This document shows, piece by piece, positions 45,423 through 55,065 of a DNA stretch of 64,000 nucleotides; the stretch's first letter is position 1; every line of letters starts with the position of its first letter. The notes below the pieces were generated by a model. The model made no database searches and had not been told where the DNA came from. It worked only from the letters and a program-made list of their open reading frames with translations. The DNA is from Corynebacterium imitans (GTDB lineage Bacteria > Actinomycetota > Actinomycetes > Mycobacteriales > Mycobacteriaceae), in NCBI RefSeq assembly GCF_000739455.1, contig NZ_CP009211.1:1437458-1501457 (forward strand), read 5' to 3'. A program made the position numbers and the translations under genes.

Positions 45423-46634
45423 GTGTCACAGCAACTGCAGTACGAACTCATCGATGAACCAGCAGGGTTTCATCGTGCTGCCGCACGCCTGTTAGCCGGG
45501 CGCGGCCCGTTTGCGGTGGATACTGAGCGCGCCTCCACCTTCCGCTACGACGATCGGGCCTTCCTCGTCCAGGTGTATCGCCCCGGGGCCGGCACGTTTC
45601 TCCTCGCCCCCGAGGGTCACCGCGATGAGTTCAAGGAAGTTTTCGCGCCCGTGCTCAACCATGGCACCTGGATCCTGCACGCCGCGGGCGAGGACTTGCC
45701 CTCGCTGGCTGAGCTCGGCCTTTTCGCCGGCGCGCTTTTCGATACCGAGCTCGCCGGACGCATCGTGGGCTTCGACCGCACCAATCTCGGCGCGATGGTC
45801 GAAGAGTTCGTGGGCATCCACCTGGAGAAAGGCCACGGCCGCGAGGACTGGTCAACCGTCCCGCTGCCCAGGGCGTGGCAGGACTACGCCGCCTTAGACG
45901 TGCTCTACCTCCACGACCTCGCCGACGCGCTGACCTGTCTACTTGCCGAGGACGGCAAGCTCGATATCGCCGAGCAGGAATTCGCCCACATCCTGCGCAC
46001 GCGCTCGCAGGCCCCGGAAGCAGGCACCTGGCGCGACGTGAAAGGTGTCTCCCGCTTCAACTCCCCGGAATCGCTCCAGCTCGCCCGCGCGCTGTGGGAG
46101 CACCGGGATGCGCTCGCCCGCAAGAACGACCGCTCGCCAATGCGCCTGCTGCCCAACAAGGTGCTGGTGGACATTGCCGCGAACCGGCCGCGCAGTGTCG
46201 CCGAGATCCGCGCGACACCAGGATTTCCCCGTCGGCGTCGCGGAGCAGCTGAGCGCTGCGCGTCTGTCCTTGAGACCGCGCGTGCGCAAGACCCCGCCAC
46301 GTGGCCGCGGCCAGAGCGCAACACCTCAGGGATGCCCTCGACTTCCACGCTGAAGAAGCACTACCCACAGGCCTGGGAGTGCATCGTCGCAACGCGGAGC
46401 GCGGTTGAGGAGCTCGCGGCAGAACTCGACCTGAATACGTCCACGCTCTTAACTACGAAAACGCTGCGTACAGTGCTGTGGAGTGCAATGCACGCAGATT
46501 CAGCCTGGGACATCGACCAGGCGTACGCAGCACTTGCAGCGGCCGGGGCGCGCCCGTGGCAGTGCGAGATGGTCGCGCCGATCATCGTGGCCGCCAAGGC
46601 ACACGACGTGCCCACTCCCCCGGAACGCGCCTAA
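45423..46634 (+). CDS. RNase D-like 3'-5' exonuclease with HRDC domain
   Basis: A 403-residue DEDD-family exoribonuclease with FAVDTERAS giving the first acidic pair (Asp33, Glu35), ILHAAGEDLPSL, and DYAALDVLYLHDL, followed by an HRDC domain (RFNSPESLQLARALWEHRD). It is expected to trim tRNA or other RNA 3' ends. The GTG at 45423 was chosen because it precedes the conserved LQYELIDEP, but no clear ribosome site is visible. The segment at residues 268-281 reads as Arg-rich and may be a local frameshift (see findings). Confidence 0.87.
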   Translation: MSQQLQYELIDEPAGFHRAAARLLAGRGPFAVDTERASTFRYDDRAFLVQVYRPGAGTFLLAPEGHRDEFKEVFAPVLNHGTWILHAAGEDLPSLAELGLFAGALFDTELAGRIVGFDRTNLGAMVEEFVGIHLEKGHGREDWSTVPLPRAWQDYAALDVLYLHDLADALTCLLAEDGKLDIAEQEFAHILRTRSQAPEAGTWRDVKGVSRFNSPESLQLARALWEHRDALARKNDRSPMRLLPNKVLVDIAANRPRSVAEIRATPGFPRRRRGAAERCASVLETARAQDPATWPRPERNTSGMPSTSTLKKHYPQAWECIVATRSAVEELAAELDLNTSTLLTTKTLRTVLWSAMHADSAWDIDQAYAALAAAGARPWQCEMVAPIIVAAKAHDVPTPPERA

Positions 46635-46650
46635 GCGCACACTGGCAGAT

Positions 46651-48579
46651 CTAGCGGTCAGCCAGCTCCAGCGCCCACTGGCGTACCTGCGACGCAGCAC
46701 TTGCCTGATCCAGCCCGTATTCCGCGAGCACCTCGTCGCGCGAGGCGTGCTCCGGGTACACGGAGGGGAAAGCAAGCTGACGCAGCGGTGCATCCACGCC
46801 CGCCGCGTGCAGCGCCTCCGCCACGGCGGAACCGACGCCACCGCGCAAAAGGCCGTCTTCATAGACCACGACCAGGTCAGCCTCCGCAGCCATCTCAACC
46901 AGCTCGGCGGCCACGGGGATCACCCAGCGCGGATCCACCACGGTCAGATCGATGCCCTCGGTAGCCAGCTCATCAGCGATCGCGCATGCCGGCTCCGCGA
47001 AAGTACCGATGGCAACCATGAGCACGTTGAGGCGGGCCTCATCTGTGTCCGGGTCTGTGTCCAGGGTTTCTGCGGGACGGCGCAACACATCGACATTGCC
47101 ACGGCGCTCCAACGCCGGGATGTCCTCGCCCACTTTCCCCTTCGGGAAACGGACAACCGTCGGGCCGTCGGTCACCGCGATTGCCTCTGCGAACTCCTCA
47201 CGCAGACGCTGCGGGTCGCGCGGTGCCGCGATCCGGATCCCCGGCACGATCGAGGCCACGGAAAGGTCCCAAATGCCGTTGTGGCTCGCTCCGTCTGAGC
47301 CGGTCACACCGGCCCGGTCAAGCACCACGGTCACCGGCAGGTGCAGCAGGCCTGCATCCATGAGCAGCTGGTCAAAGGCCCGGTTGAGAAAGGTGGAGTA
47401 GACCGCGACCACCGGGTGCATCCCACCAAGTGCGAGCCCCGCGGCCGAGGTAATCGCGTGCTGCTCCGCAATGCCGACGTCAAAGAACCTGTCCGGGAAC
47501 TTTTCAGCGAAAGGCTGCAGGCCGGTAGGTCCCGCCATCGCAGCGGTAATCGCCACGATGTCTTCGCGCTCGTGGCCTGCCCGCAAAAGCTCCTCGGTAA
47601 AGACGCTGGTCCAGCCCGGGGCGGACTTGGCCAGCGAGGCACCGGTCACCGGGTCAATAACGCCCGTGGAGTGCATCTGGTCCGCCACGTCGTTCACTGC
47701 GGGGGCAAAACCGTGCCCCTTCTCCGTCACCACGTGCACGATCAGGGGCCCTTCGTAGCTATTCGCGTACTTCAGCGCGCTGATCAGTGCCTTTAAGTCG
47801 TGGCCTTCCACCGGGCCGACGTACTTCATGCCCAGATCCGAGAACATCTCGGTGGGTAGCACCTGGTACTTCACGCCCTCCTTGAGCGCATGCAGCGCGT
47901 CGAAGGTTCGCTCGCCGACCCAGCCCATGGATTTCAGCGTCTTCTTGCCGTTTTCCATCACCTCGTCGTAGCCAGGCTGCATGCGCAGCGCGGCCAGCTG
48001 GTCACGAAGCTTGGTCAGGTTGTTGGCAAAGCCACCGATCGTGGGCGAGTAGGAACGCCCATTGTCATTGACCACAATGACCACGTTGCGCTCGCCCGCC
48101 GCAATATTGTTCAGCGCCTCCCAGCACATGCCGCCGGTCAGCGCACCGTCCCCCACCACGGCGACAACCTTGTCCGAGCCGCGGCCGGAAAGCTCCTTCG
48201 CCTTGGACAGCCCGTCGGCGTACGACAGCGAAGCGCTGGCGTGCGAGGACTCCGTCCAGTCATGTTCGGATTCAGCGCGCGCGGTGTAGCCGGACAAGCC
48301 GCCCTTCTTGCGCAGCGTGTCGAACTGGCCCGCGCGGCCGGTGAGAATCTTATGCACGTAGGACTGGTGCGAGGTGTCAAAGATAATGGGGTCATCCGGC
48401 GAGTTGAAGACGTAGTGCAACGCGAGCGTCAGTTCAACCACGCCGAGGTTGGGGCCCAGGTGTCCCCCGGTCGCGGACACCTTGGAAATCAACAGCTGAC
48501 GGATCTCGTCCGCGAGTGCGCGCAGCTCGCTTTTCGAAAGCGACTTAATATCCGCCGGCGATGTGAGTCCCTCGAGCAT
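46651..48579 (-). CDS. dxs: 1-deoxy-D-xylulose-5-phosphate synthase
   Basis: First step of the MEP isoprenoid pathway: pyruvate plus glyceraldehyde-3-phosphate to DXP, thiamine-diphosphate dependent. The 642 residues hold [17 protein letters not shown], the cofactor motif [15 protein letters not shown] to VVNDN, and the transketolase Pyr domain ([20 protein letters not shown]). Start ATG at 48579 (MLEGLTSP), or the GTG two codons up (48585), closer to the ribosome site GAGG. Convergent with the RNase D-like gene. Confidence 0.96.
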   Translation of the reverse strand: MLEGLTSPADIKSLSKSELRALADEIRQLLISKVSATGGHLGPNLGVVELTLALHYVFNSPDDPIIFDTSHQSYVHKILTGRAGQFDTLRKKGGLSGYTARAESEHDWTESSHASASLSYADGLSKAKELSGRGSDKVVAVVGDGALTGGMCWEALNNIAAGERNVVIVVNDNGRSYSPTIGGFANNLTKLRDQLAALRMQPGYDEVMENGKKTLKSMGWVGERTFDALHALKEGVKYQVLPTEMFSDLGMKYVGPVEGHDLKALISALKYANSYEGPLIVHVVTEKGHGFAPAVNDVADQMHSTGVIDPVTGASLAKSAPGWTSVFTEELLRAGHEREDIVAITAAMAGPTGLQPFAEKFPDRFFDVGIAEQHAITSAAGLALGGMHPVVAVYSTFLNRAFDQLLMDAGLLHLPVTVVLDRAGVTGSDGASHNGIWDLSVASIVPGIRIAAPRDPQRLREEFAEAIAVTDGPTVVRFPKGKVGEDIPALERRGNVDVLRRPAETLDTDPDTDEARLNVLMVAIGTFAEPACAIADELATEGIDLTVVDPRWVIPVAAELVEMAAEADLVVVYEDGLLRGGVGSAVAEALHAAGVDAPLRQLAFPSVYPEHASRDEVLAEYGLDQASAASQVRQWALELADR

Positions 48580-48699
48580 TCCCACTGTCCTCAAGCTCTC
48601 CTTCTCTCGCCCTACAGTCCGTCCGCAGGTGGGCGAAAAACCACCGCCCAGCCTGTATTTCACGCCATCTTACACCGTGACTCGTCTGCGCCCGTAGCC

Positions 48700-49947
48700 T
48701 TACTGGTCGGCAGGTCGCAGCAGGCACATCGTTTCAAAGTGGTGGGTGTTGGGGAAGGCGTCGATAAGCAGCAGGCGCTCCACAGCAAAGCCTGCCTCGC
48801 CCCAGCTCGCCAAATCGCGCGCGAGCGTGGCCGGGTCGCAGCCAACGTGGATGACGCGCTCCGGTCCCGCCGCCGCTACCGCGCGCACGACCTCGGCACC
48901 AGCACCGGCGCGCGGCGGATCGAGCACAACGAGTCCGGGCGCGGGCAGCTGGGCGATAGCTTCCTCGACGCGCGCGTTGGTCACGTGCAGATCCAGGTCC
49001 GCAAGGCCCTGCTGGGGCGAGGAGGTCGCCGCGGGCGAGTAATCCACGGTTTCCACTCGCCCACCACCGGTGGCTCGGCTCAGCGCGGGCGCGAACATGC
49101 CGACGCCGCCGTAAAGATCCCAGGCCACCGGCCGCGAGTACTGCCCACTACCCCACTCAGCCACCACGTCGGCATAGGCCTGCGGCGCGTTGACGTGCGC
49201 CTGCCAGAACGCCGTCGCGGGAAAGTGCAGAGTGCGCGAATCTATGTGCTCTTCCACGATCCCGCTGCCTTCCACACGCTTATCGACGGTCTCTGCACGA
49301 CGCCCCCGCTGCACCCGGCGTATCTCCACCACGTGCCGGGTGCCGGTGACGTCGCGCACGGCGATGACCTCGGCACCAGGTGTAAAGCTGCGCGCTCCGG
49401 GGCCGACGAGCCCGTCGAGAAGCCCAGGCACAGCCTGCGAGCACAGCGCGTCTGCGACCACGTCGTTCGAGCGCAACTTGCGCACCCCGGCACGCCCGGC
49501 GGCGTCCACGCCCAGGCGCACGCGGGTACGCCAGCCGCTGGCGGGTGCCAGCGCGCGGGTTGCAAGCGCGGCGTCCAGGTCGAGCCCGCGCAGGACGCTC
49601 GAACGGCCCGCCAAAGCCTGAAGCTGGCCGCGTAGCACCTGCGTTTTCAGCTCGAGCTGGTAGGCCGGGTCGATGAAACTGAGATCGCAGCAGCCGGCCC
49701 CTGCTGCCGCGGCCGGGCAGGTAGGGTCCACGCGGTGCGGCGAGGGCTTTATCACCTCGACCAGGTCAGCGCGGGCCCAGCGTTTCTTCACCTTGGTCAG
49801 CGTGGCGGTAACGGTTTCGCCGGGCAGCGCGCCGCGCACAAAAACGACGCGGCCATCGGGTGCGTCCCCGATGGCCTCGCCGCCGTGCGCCAGCGCGCGG
49901 GTGGTCACCTTAATGTGCTCGCCCGGTGCGATGGCGGGAGTGGTCAT
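48700..49947 (-). CDS. TrmA/RlmD-type SAM-dependent RNA (uracil-5-)methyltransferase with TRAM domain
   Basis: A 415-residue protein with an N-terminal TRAM domain (about residues 8-65), cysteines for an iron-sulfur site (VDPTCPAAAAGAGCCDLSF), the SAM motif WDLYGGVGMF, VVLDPPRAGAG and the catalytic-cysteine region HVGCDPATLA. Modifies uracil in tRNA or rRNA; which one is not settled by sequence. The ATG at 49947 (MTTPAIAPGE) was chosen, because the upstream 22 codons are Ser/Thr/Arg-rich and not conserved. Two enriched words lie inside (48760-48769 and 49278-49287). Matches Rv2689c in position. Confidence 0.9.
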   Translation of the reverse strand: MTTPAIAPGEHIKVTTRALAHGGEAIGDAPDGRVVFVRGALPGETVTATLTKVKKRWARADLVEVIKPSPHRVDPTCPAAAAGAGCCDLSFIDPAYQLELKTQVLRGQLQALAGRSSVLRGLDLDAALATRALAPASGWRTRVRLGVDAAGRAGVRKLRSNDVVADALCSQAVPGLLDGLVGPGARSFTPGAEVIAVRDVTGTRHVVEIRRVQRGRRAETVDKRVEGSGIVEEHIDSRTLHFPATAFWQAHVNAPQAYADVVAEWGSGQYSRPVAWDLYGGVGMFAPALSRATGGGRVETVDYSPAATSSPQQGLADLDLHVTNARVEEAIAQLPAPGLVVLDPPRAGAGAEVVRAVAAAGPERVIHVGCDPATLARDLASWGEAGFAVERLLLIDAFPNTHHFETMCLLRPADQ

Positions 49948-49960
49948 TGCGTGTGAAGGC

Positions 49961-50851
49961 TTACTTGTCTTTGTTGAAGTCGTTGTTCTGGGCGATGATC
50001 TGCTTGAGCGCATCGCTCAGCGCGTTCGGGTTGCCAGCCTGCGGGGCGGAACCTTGCGCTGACTGCTGACCCTGCTGCGCGCGCTGCTCCACTGCCTGCT
50101 GCACCTGCTGGGCCAGCTGCTTCGGCAGGGTGACCGGGAGCGAATTGCCGGCCAGGATCGGGTCGTTGCCGCGGTAGACAAAGGAGCGGGCAACCACTTC
50201 GCGGCCCAGCTTCGCCATATCGTCTTCGCGACCGGTCGGTGCCGCAAGCGTGACGCGGTAGAGCCAGCGCGGACCTTCCACTCCGATGATGCGGATCACG
50301 CCGTTGGTACCGGTGCCGATGATCTCCTTACCCCACGGCCCCTGCTCGAAGCGCACGGGCATGTCCTCGTTGCGCATCCCCTCGGCGATCTCCTCTGCTG
50401 ACTCCTCCCACAGTCCGCCCGAGCGCGGGGCTGCGAAGGCCACCGGGGTAATGCGGCCATGGCGGGTGACGATGTGGACCATCTTCGGCCCCTGCTCGCC
50501 CATCTCCACCTGCACCTGCGCTTCCTTCGGGAAGGGGATCTTGATGGAGCCGAGGTTCAGCGTGGCGTTGGAGAAATCGGTGAAGTCGAAGTCCTCGATG
50601 TTGACATTGTCGCCGTCGAAGGGGCCGGTGCTGCCGTTGACCGCGTCATAATCCTCAAGCGGGGTCGTACCCTCAGCCTGTTCAAGCGGGGCCTCGGGAG
50701 TCACAGTGCTTGTCGACGCCTCGGGCTCAGCGCCCTCCTGCACGTCCTGCGCCTGGGTCTCCTGTGTGTCCTGCTCCTGCTGCGGGGCGGCGGCCTGCGC
50801 TTCCTGGGCGGCCTTTTCCTTCTTCTTCTTGCCAAATGGCCACAATGCCAT
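49961..50851 (-). CDS. DUF3710-family protein (Rv2696c-like)
   Basis: A 296-residue protein: a lysine-rich start (ALWPFGKKKKEKAAQ), a long Gln/Glu/Ala/Thr-rich linker to about residue 75, the conserved DUF3710 domain (NLGSIKIPFPKEAQVQVE ... WLYRVTLAAPTGRED ... SFVYRGNDPILAGNSLPV), and a Gln-rich tail. Function unknown. It lies upstream of the RNA methyltransferase by 13 bp and follows dut by 152 bp, as in mycobacteria. A GAGGAGG ribosome site precedes the ATG. Confidence 0.88.
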   Translation of the reverse strand: MALWPFGKKKKEKAAQEAQAAAPQQEQDTQETQAQDVQEGAEPEASTSTVTPEAPLEQAEGTTPLEDYDAVNGSTGPFDGDNVNIEDFDFTDFSNATLNLGSIKIPFPKEAQVQVEMGEQGPKMVHIVTRHGRITPVAFAAPRSGGLWEESAEEIAEGMRNEDMPVRFEQGPWGKEIIGTGTNGVIRIIGVEGPRWLYRVTLAAPTGREDDMAKLGREVVARSFVYRGNDPILAGNSLPVTLPKQLAQQVQQAVEQRAQQGQQSAQGSAPQAGNPNALSDALKQIIAQNNDFNKDK

Positions 50852-51003
50852 GGTGGTGTGTCCTCCTCGCGCCGACCGGCGCTTCCTTTTATGTACGTCT
50901 ATCCCTATACGCCACTGTAGGTGGTACGTAGTGCGCTTTCGAACTTAGCGCGCAGCCTGCGGCCCAAAGGCTTTAGCTCTGCCTGGCTAAACCCGTTTGT
51001 GCC

Positions 51004-51495
51004 CTAGTTGGTACCGGTCGAGCCGTAGCCACCGGCACCGCGCTCCGTGTCGTCTAACTCATCGACTTCTACGAAGTCGACCAGCTCCACCCGCTGCACG
51101 ACGAGCTGGGCGATCCGCATGCCGCGCTCGATAGTGAACGCCTCGTCGCGGTCTGTGTTGACCATGCACACTTTCAGCTCGCCGCGGTACTGGGCGTCGA
51201 TCGTTCCGGGGGTATTGACAATGCTCAGCCCGTGCTTGGCGGCCAGGCCTGAGCGCGGGTGGATCAGCCCTACTGTCCCCAGCGGCAAGGCGAGCGCTAC
51301 ACCCGTGCCCACCAGCGCGCGCTGGCCCGGGGCGAGCGTGACGGTCTCCGCCGCGTAAAGGTCCGCGCCCGCATCCCCTGCATGCGCCCTTTTTGGTAGC
51401 GGCAGTTCTGGGTCCAAGCGCTTCAGCGGGATTGGGCCGAGCGCGGACTGCGGTTCAGAATCAAGGCCTCGAGGGCTGTTGGTGGTGGCGTTCAT
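51004..51495 (-). CDS. dut: dUTP diphosphatase (dUTPase)
   Basis: Hydrolyses dUTP to dUMP. The 163 residues include the five trimeric dUTPase motifs: [41 protein letters not shown] (read in parts), RIAQLVV, and the C-terminal GAGGYGSTG. The ATG at 51495 ([10 protein letters not shown]) gives normal length; a longer reading would overlap the divergent DUF3093 gene and add a non-conserved stretch. Promoter region shared with the DUF3093 gene. Confidence 0.95.
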   Translation of the reverse strand: MNATTNSPRGLDSEPQSALGPIPLKRLDPELPLPKRAHAGDAGADLYAAETVTLAPGQRALVGTGVALALPLGTVGLIHPRSGLAAKHGLSIVNTPGTIDAQYRGELKVCMVNTDRDEAFTIERGMRIAQLVVQRVELVDFVEVDELDDTERGAGGYGSTGTN

Positions 51496-51544
51496 GGTCG
51501 CCCACATTACGGCAATGGGTGCAAACTCAACTAAAGTTGCATGC

Positions 51545-52081
51545 GTGTCTGAAAACCCGCGCTTTTCCAACGAGTCCACACAGCACACCTCCCCCACCGC
51601 AGGAGGTACCGCGAAGGTGCTCTACCGTGAGCGCCAGTGGGTGCCCTGGTACTGGTGGGCCGCAGGTGCCTTCCTTACGTTTTTGCTGGCTGCGCAGTTC
51701 GCGCTGAACCGCAACGTGTGGTGGTTTATCATCCCGCTGATCCTCATCGGCGGGCTGATCGGCTGGTACTTGACCTGGCTGTCGCGCACCACCGTCGCGG
51801 TGGAGCAGGATCCCGATGGCTCTCGCTGGCTGCGCGTCAACGACGCAAACTTGCCCGCGACCGTGGTCACGCGCGCAATGGAAGTACCGCAATCAGCCCG
51901 GCAGAACGCGTTGGGCCGCCAGCTTGACCCTGCCGCCTATCTTGTCTCCCACGCCTGGGTGCCGGAGCACGCGCTGATCGTCCTCGACGACCCGGAGGAC
52001 CCCACCCCGTACTGGCTGGTCTCATCCAAAGACCCGGAGGCGCTCCTCAAGGCGTTCGTGCCGGAACAGATGCACAAGTAG
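51545..52081 (+). CDS. DUF3093-family membrane protein (Rv2698-like)
   Basis: A 178-residue protein with two adjacent hydrophobic segments ([21 protein letters not shown] and [19 protein letters not shown]) and a conserved cytoplasmic domain with [31 protein letters not shown]. Function unknown. The GTG at 51545 was chosen, since the alternative start upstream overlaps dut; TAAAGT close before it suggests a leaderless transcript. Divergent from dut, as in M. tuberculosis. Confidence 0.85.
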   Translation: MSENPRFSNESTQHTSPTAGGTAKVLYRERQWVPWYWWAAGAFLTFLLAAQFALNRNVWWFIIPLILIGGLIGWYLTWLSRTTVAVEQDPDGSRWLRVNDANLPATVVTRAMEVPQSARQNALGRQLDPAAYLVSHAWVPEHALIVLDDPEDPTPYWLVSSKDPEALLKAFVPEQMHK

Positions 52082-52108
52082 CCTCGAAACTCGAGCCAAC
52101 GGGAAAGC

Positions 52109-52171
52109 TTGACTCGGGTCACGCCACTGGTAATAACATGTAGCTACAACCGGCGTTACACAATCGCCGGT
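52109..52171 (+). promoter_or_regulatory. Promoter and leader dyad before the ascorbate-type PTS genes
   Basis: TTGACT (52109-52114) and TAACAT (52134-52139; or TAATAA at 52131) look like a SigA promoter. The leader then carries an inverted repeat ACCGGCG (52149-52155) with CGCCGGT (52165-52171), which could be an operator or RNA hairpin. The ribosome site AGAGGGAC precedes the ATG at 52198. Confidence 0.5.
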
Positions 52172-52197
52172 ACCTGCTACTAGAGGGACTACAAGTT

Positions 52198-53016
52198 ATG
52201 TCCACAATAAATACGCTGCTTGCGCCAGGGGCTGTTGAGCTCGATGGCCGCGCGGATGATTGGCGCGAGGCCATTCGCCTCGCAGGCAGACTGTTGGAAC
52301 GCTCCGGCGATGCCACACGTGACTACACCGATACAATGGTGCAATCCGTCGAGGACAATGGCCCGTACATCGTAGTCGCCCCGGGTTTCGCCTTCGCGCA
52401 CGCCCGCCCATCGGAGGCGGTCAAGCGCACGGCGCTATCTTGGGTCAGGCTCGCGCAGCCGGTGGAGTTCGGCCACAAGTCGAACGACCCGGTCGATCTG
52501 GTGGTGGCGCTGGCGGCCCGCGATTCCTCGGAGCACCTTGCTGCCATGAAGGAATTGGCGGGACTTTTAGGCAAGCCCGCTACCCGCAGCGCCTTGGACA
52601 GCATCTCCACAGAAGAGGAGCTGCGCGAGGTGCTTCGCACTGCGGGCAAGAAAAAATCCGCAAGCACGAAACAGGCCGCCGCCGCGCCACGATCCTCCCG
52701 TACGGAAAAGCGCAGCGACTCGGTGCCGTCGAAAGGCAAGATTCTCACTGTCTGCGGCAACGGCCTGGGCACCTCACTGTTCCTCAAAAACACGCTCGAG
52801 CAAGTGCTTGACGCCTGGGGTTGGGGCCCGTACCTCGATGTGGAAGCCACGGACACAATCTCCGCGAAGGGACGCGCGAAGGAAGCTGACTTCCTGCTCA
52901 CCTCCGGTGAGATCGCTGCCACGCTTGGCGACGTCGGCGTGCCCGTCCATGTCATCGAAGACTTCACCAACATGTCCGAAATTGATGGGGCTCTGCGCGA
53001 GCTCTACGACGTTTAA
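52198..53016 (+). CDS. Ascorbate-type PTS EIIA-EIIB fusion (UlaC-UlaB-like)
   Basis: A 272-residue cytoplasmic phosphocarrier. The EIIA domain (residues 1-150) has its phosphorylated His68 in GFAFAHARP, and the EIIB domain (from about 180) has Cys186 in TVCGNGLGTSLF. A Lys/Ser/Ala linker joins them. In E. coli these are two separate proteins. Together with the next gene it would take up and phosphorylate L-ascorbate or a related sugar acid. Starts 116 bp after the DUF3093 gene; the next gene follows after 12 bp. Confidence 0.92.
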   Translation: MSTINTLLAPGAVELDGRADDWREAIRLAGRLLERSGDATRDYTDTMVQSVEDNGPYIVVAPGFAFAHARPSEAVKRTALSWVRLAQPVEFGHKSNDPVDLVVALAARDSSEHLAAMKELAGLLGKPATRSALDSISTEEELREVLRTAGKKKSASTKQAAAAPRSSRTEKRSDSVPSKGKILTVCGNGLGTSLFLKNTLEQVLDAWGWGPYLDVEATDTISAKGRAKEADFLLTSGEIAATLGDVGVPVHVIEDFTNMSEIDGALRELYDV

Positions 53017-53028
53017 GGCGGCACAGAA

Positions 53029-54612
53029 ATGGACTTCCTCCCCGCAATCGCGAACTTTCTTGTCAACGAGATTCTCTCCGTCCCAGCCTTTTTGATTGGC
53101 CTGATTACCGCGGTCGGGCTTGCTGCAATGGGCCGCGGCGTGGGCCAAGTACTTGGTGGGGCGATCAAGGCGACGCTGGGCTTCTTGCTCATCGGCGCAG
53201 GCGCCAACCTGGTGGTGTCCTCGCTTGAGCCACTCGGTGCCATGATCGCTGGTGCGACCGGCGCCCAGGGCGTGGTGCCCACCAATGAGGCGATCGTCGG
53301 CATTGCCCAAGAGCAATTCGGCAGCCAGGTCGCCTGGATCATGATTCTGGGCTTTGTGGTCTCGCTGCTGCTGGCGCGTTTTACACCGATGAGCTACGTC
53401 TTCCTCACCGGCCACCACGTGCTGTTCATGGCCGCCATGCTCACCATGGTGCTTGCCCCCGCGGGATACTCTTCGTGGCTCGTCGTTCTCTTCGGTGCCG
53501 TCCTGCTGGGCATTTTGATGGTCTCCCTGCCGGCGATCGCGCACCCGTGGACCCGCCGCATCACCGGCGATGACTCGATCGCTATTGGCCACTTCGGCAC
53601 CGCCGGCTACCTCGCCGCGGGCGCTGTAGGCAAAGTCGTCGGTGGCAAGGGCACAAAGATGTCGCCATCAACCGAAGAGCTCAAGCTGCCTGAGGGCCTG
53701 CGGTTCCTCCGCGACTCCATGGTGGCCACCGCGCTGTCCATGGCGCTGATGTACATCGTTTTGGCACTGCTGTTCATCGCCCGCGCGGGCACTGAAGAAG
53801 CTTTCACCGCCTTCGAGGACGGCGCGACCAGCGTAGGCAACTACCTCATGCAGTCCTTTACCCAGGGCTTGGAGTTCGGTGTAGCTGTCGCTGTCATTCT
53901 CTTTGGCGTGCGCACCATTCTCGGCGAACTGGTCCCCGCGTTCCAAGGCATCGCCGCCAAGGTGGTGCCCGGCGCCATCCCGGCACTCGATGCGCCGATC
54001 GTCTTCCCCTACGCGCAGAACGCCGTGCTGGTTGGCTTCATCTCTTCCTTCGTCGGCGGGCTGATCGGGCTGGCGGTGCTCTCCCTGTGGCTCAACCCGG
54101 CCTTTGGTGTCGCACTGATTCTGCCTGGCCTGGTCCCCCACTTCTTCACCGGCGGCGCTGCGGGCGTCTACGGCAATGCCACGGGCGGACGTCGCGGTGC
54201 GATCCTTGGTGCCTTTGCTAACGGCCTGCTGATTACGTTCCTGCCCGCGTTTCTGCTGAGTGTGCTCGGCTCCTTCGGCTCCGCCAACACCACCTTCGGT
54301 GACGCCGACTTCGGCTGGTTCGGCCTGCTTTTGGGCTGGTCCACGCGCGCCGACGGTGCCCTGGGCCTCATCCTCGTCGCGCTCTGCGGTGCCGCTGTCT
54401 TTGCGCTTGGCTGCCTGTCGCAGCGCAAGCTTGTCGACGGCAACTGGGACCCCACCCCCTGGCGCCCAACCCCCGGCGAGGGCGCGGCAGCCACTGCCGC
54501 AACCACCCCCGACGTCACGCCGCTGGCTGCCGGCCAGACCGCAGCGTCGAAGAAGTACCCGAAGGTTCTGCCTCCGGACGGGGCACCAGTCCCGCCCGCG
54601 CCGATCGCTTAA
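53029..54612 (+). CDS. ulaA: PTS EIIC transporter, ascorbate type (UlaA-like)
   Basis: A 527-residue integral membrane EIIC with about eleven hydrophobic segments, including FLVNEILSVPAFLIGLITAVG, GRGVGQVLGGAIKATLGFLLIGAGANLV and VVPGAIPALDAPIVFPYAQNAVLVGF, typical of UlaA/SgaT. A Pro/Ala/Thr-rich cytoplasmic tail of 60 residues ends the chain. No ula catabolic genes (lactonase, decarboxylase) are in the window, so the substrate is only inferred. It ends 6 bp before the convergent DUF4193 gene. The pair appears inserted in an otherwise conserved gene block. Confidence 0.9.
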   Translation: MDFLPAIANFLVNEILSVPAFLIGLITAVGLAAMGRGVGQVLGGAIKATLGFLLIGAGANLVVSSLEPLGAMIAGATGAQGVVPTNEAIVGIAQEQFGSQVAWIMILGFVVSLLLARFTPMSYVFLTGHHVLFMAAMLTMVLAPAGYSSWLVVLFGAVLLGILMVSLPAIAHPWTRRITGDDSIAIGHFGTAGYLAAGAVGKVVGGKGTKMSPSTEELKLPEGLRFLRDSMVATALSMALMYIVLALLFIARAGTEEAFTAFEDGATSVGNYLMQSFTQGLEFGVAVAVILFGVRTILGELVPAFQGIAAKVVPGAIPALDAPIVFPYAQNAVLVGFISSFVGGLIGLAVLSLWLNPAFGVALILPGLVPHFFTGGAAGVYGNATGGRRGAILGAFANGLLITFLPAFLLSVLGSFGSANTTFGDADFGWFGLLLGWSTRADGALGLILVALCGAAVFALGCLSQRKLVDGNWDPTPWRPTPGEGAAATAATTPDVTPLAAGQTAASKKYPKVLPPDGAPVPPAPIA

Positions 54613-54618
54613 AAGTCG

Positions 54619-54915
54619 CTACTCGCAGTCGAGGCAGAACTTCGAGCCGTCGTCTGCCGTGTAGGCCAAGCGCTTCTTCTTCTGCACGAGGAAGCAAGAA
54701 GCGCAGGTGAACTCATCGTCCTGGCGAGGCTTAACCTCCACGTTGAGTTCCTCGCCGGACAGGTCCTGCGGCGGGATTTCCACGGGCTCGACGATTTCGC
54801 CCTCGTCGTCCATGCTGCTGCCCGCAACCTCGGCGGCCTTCAGGCCCTCCAGCGAATCGGTCGTGATTTCATCGTCCTCGAGGCGGCGGCGCGGTGCATC
54901 GTAATCCGTGGCCAT
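54619..54915 (-). CDS. DUF4193-family zinc-binding protein (Rv2699c-like)
   Basis: A 98-residue acidic protein with two CxxC zinc knuckles (CASCFLVQ and FCLDCE) at the C-terminus, like the small actinobacterial DUF4193 proteins conserved between dut and suhB. The start ATG at 54915 (MATDYDAPRRRLEDD) was chosen over one three codons earlier, since the family begins MATDYDAPR. Function unknown. Confidence 0.9.
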   Translation of the reverse strand: MATDYDAPRRRLEDDEITTDSLEGLKAAEVAGSSMDDEGEIVEPVEIPPQDLSGEELNVEVKPRQDDEFTCASCFLVQKKKRLAYTADDGSKFCLDCE

Positions 54916-55065
54916 AACAAGCACTCCCTAGCTCAAATATCGTTGGAATTTAGCGTCGTATCAGCACGCGTTTGAGCGGAATACTAAATGATTGGCCTGC
55001 GTCTGTCACTTTCGCCCCGCATACTGCACCTTTGTCGGGTTTTCGGGGGTGAAAGCAGCGCCGAA

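Noticed and set aside
47890..49635. A long plus-strand open frame across dxs and the RNA methyltransferase gene
   Set aside because: It overlaps two clear genes on the other strand and shows shadow composition.
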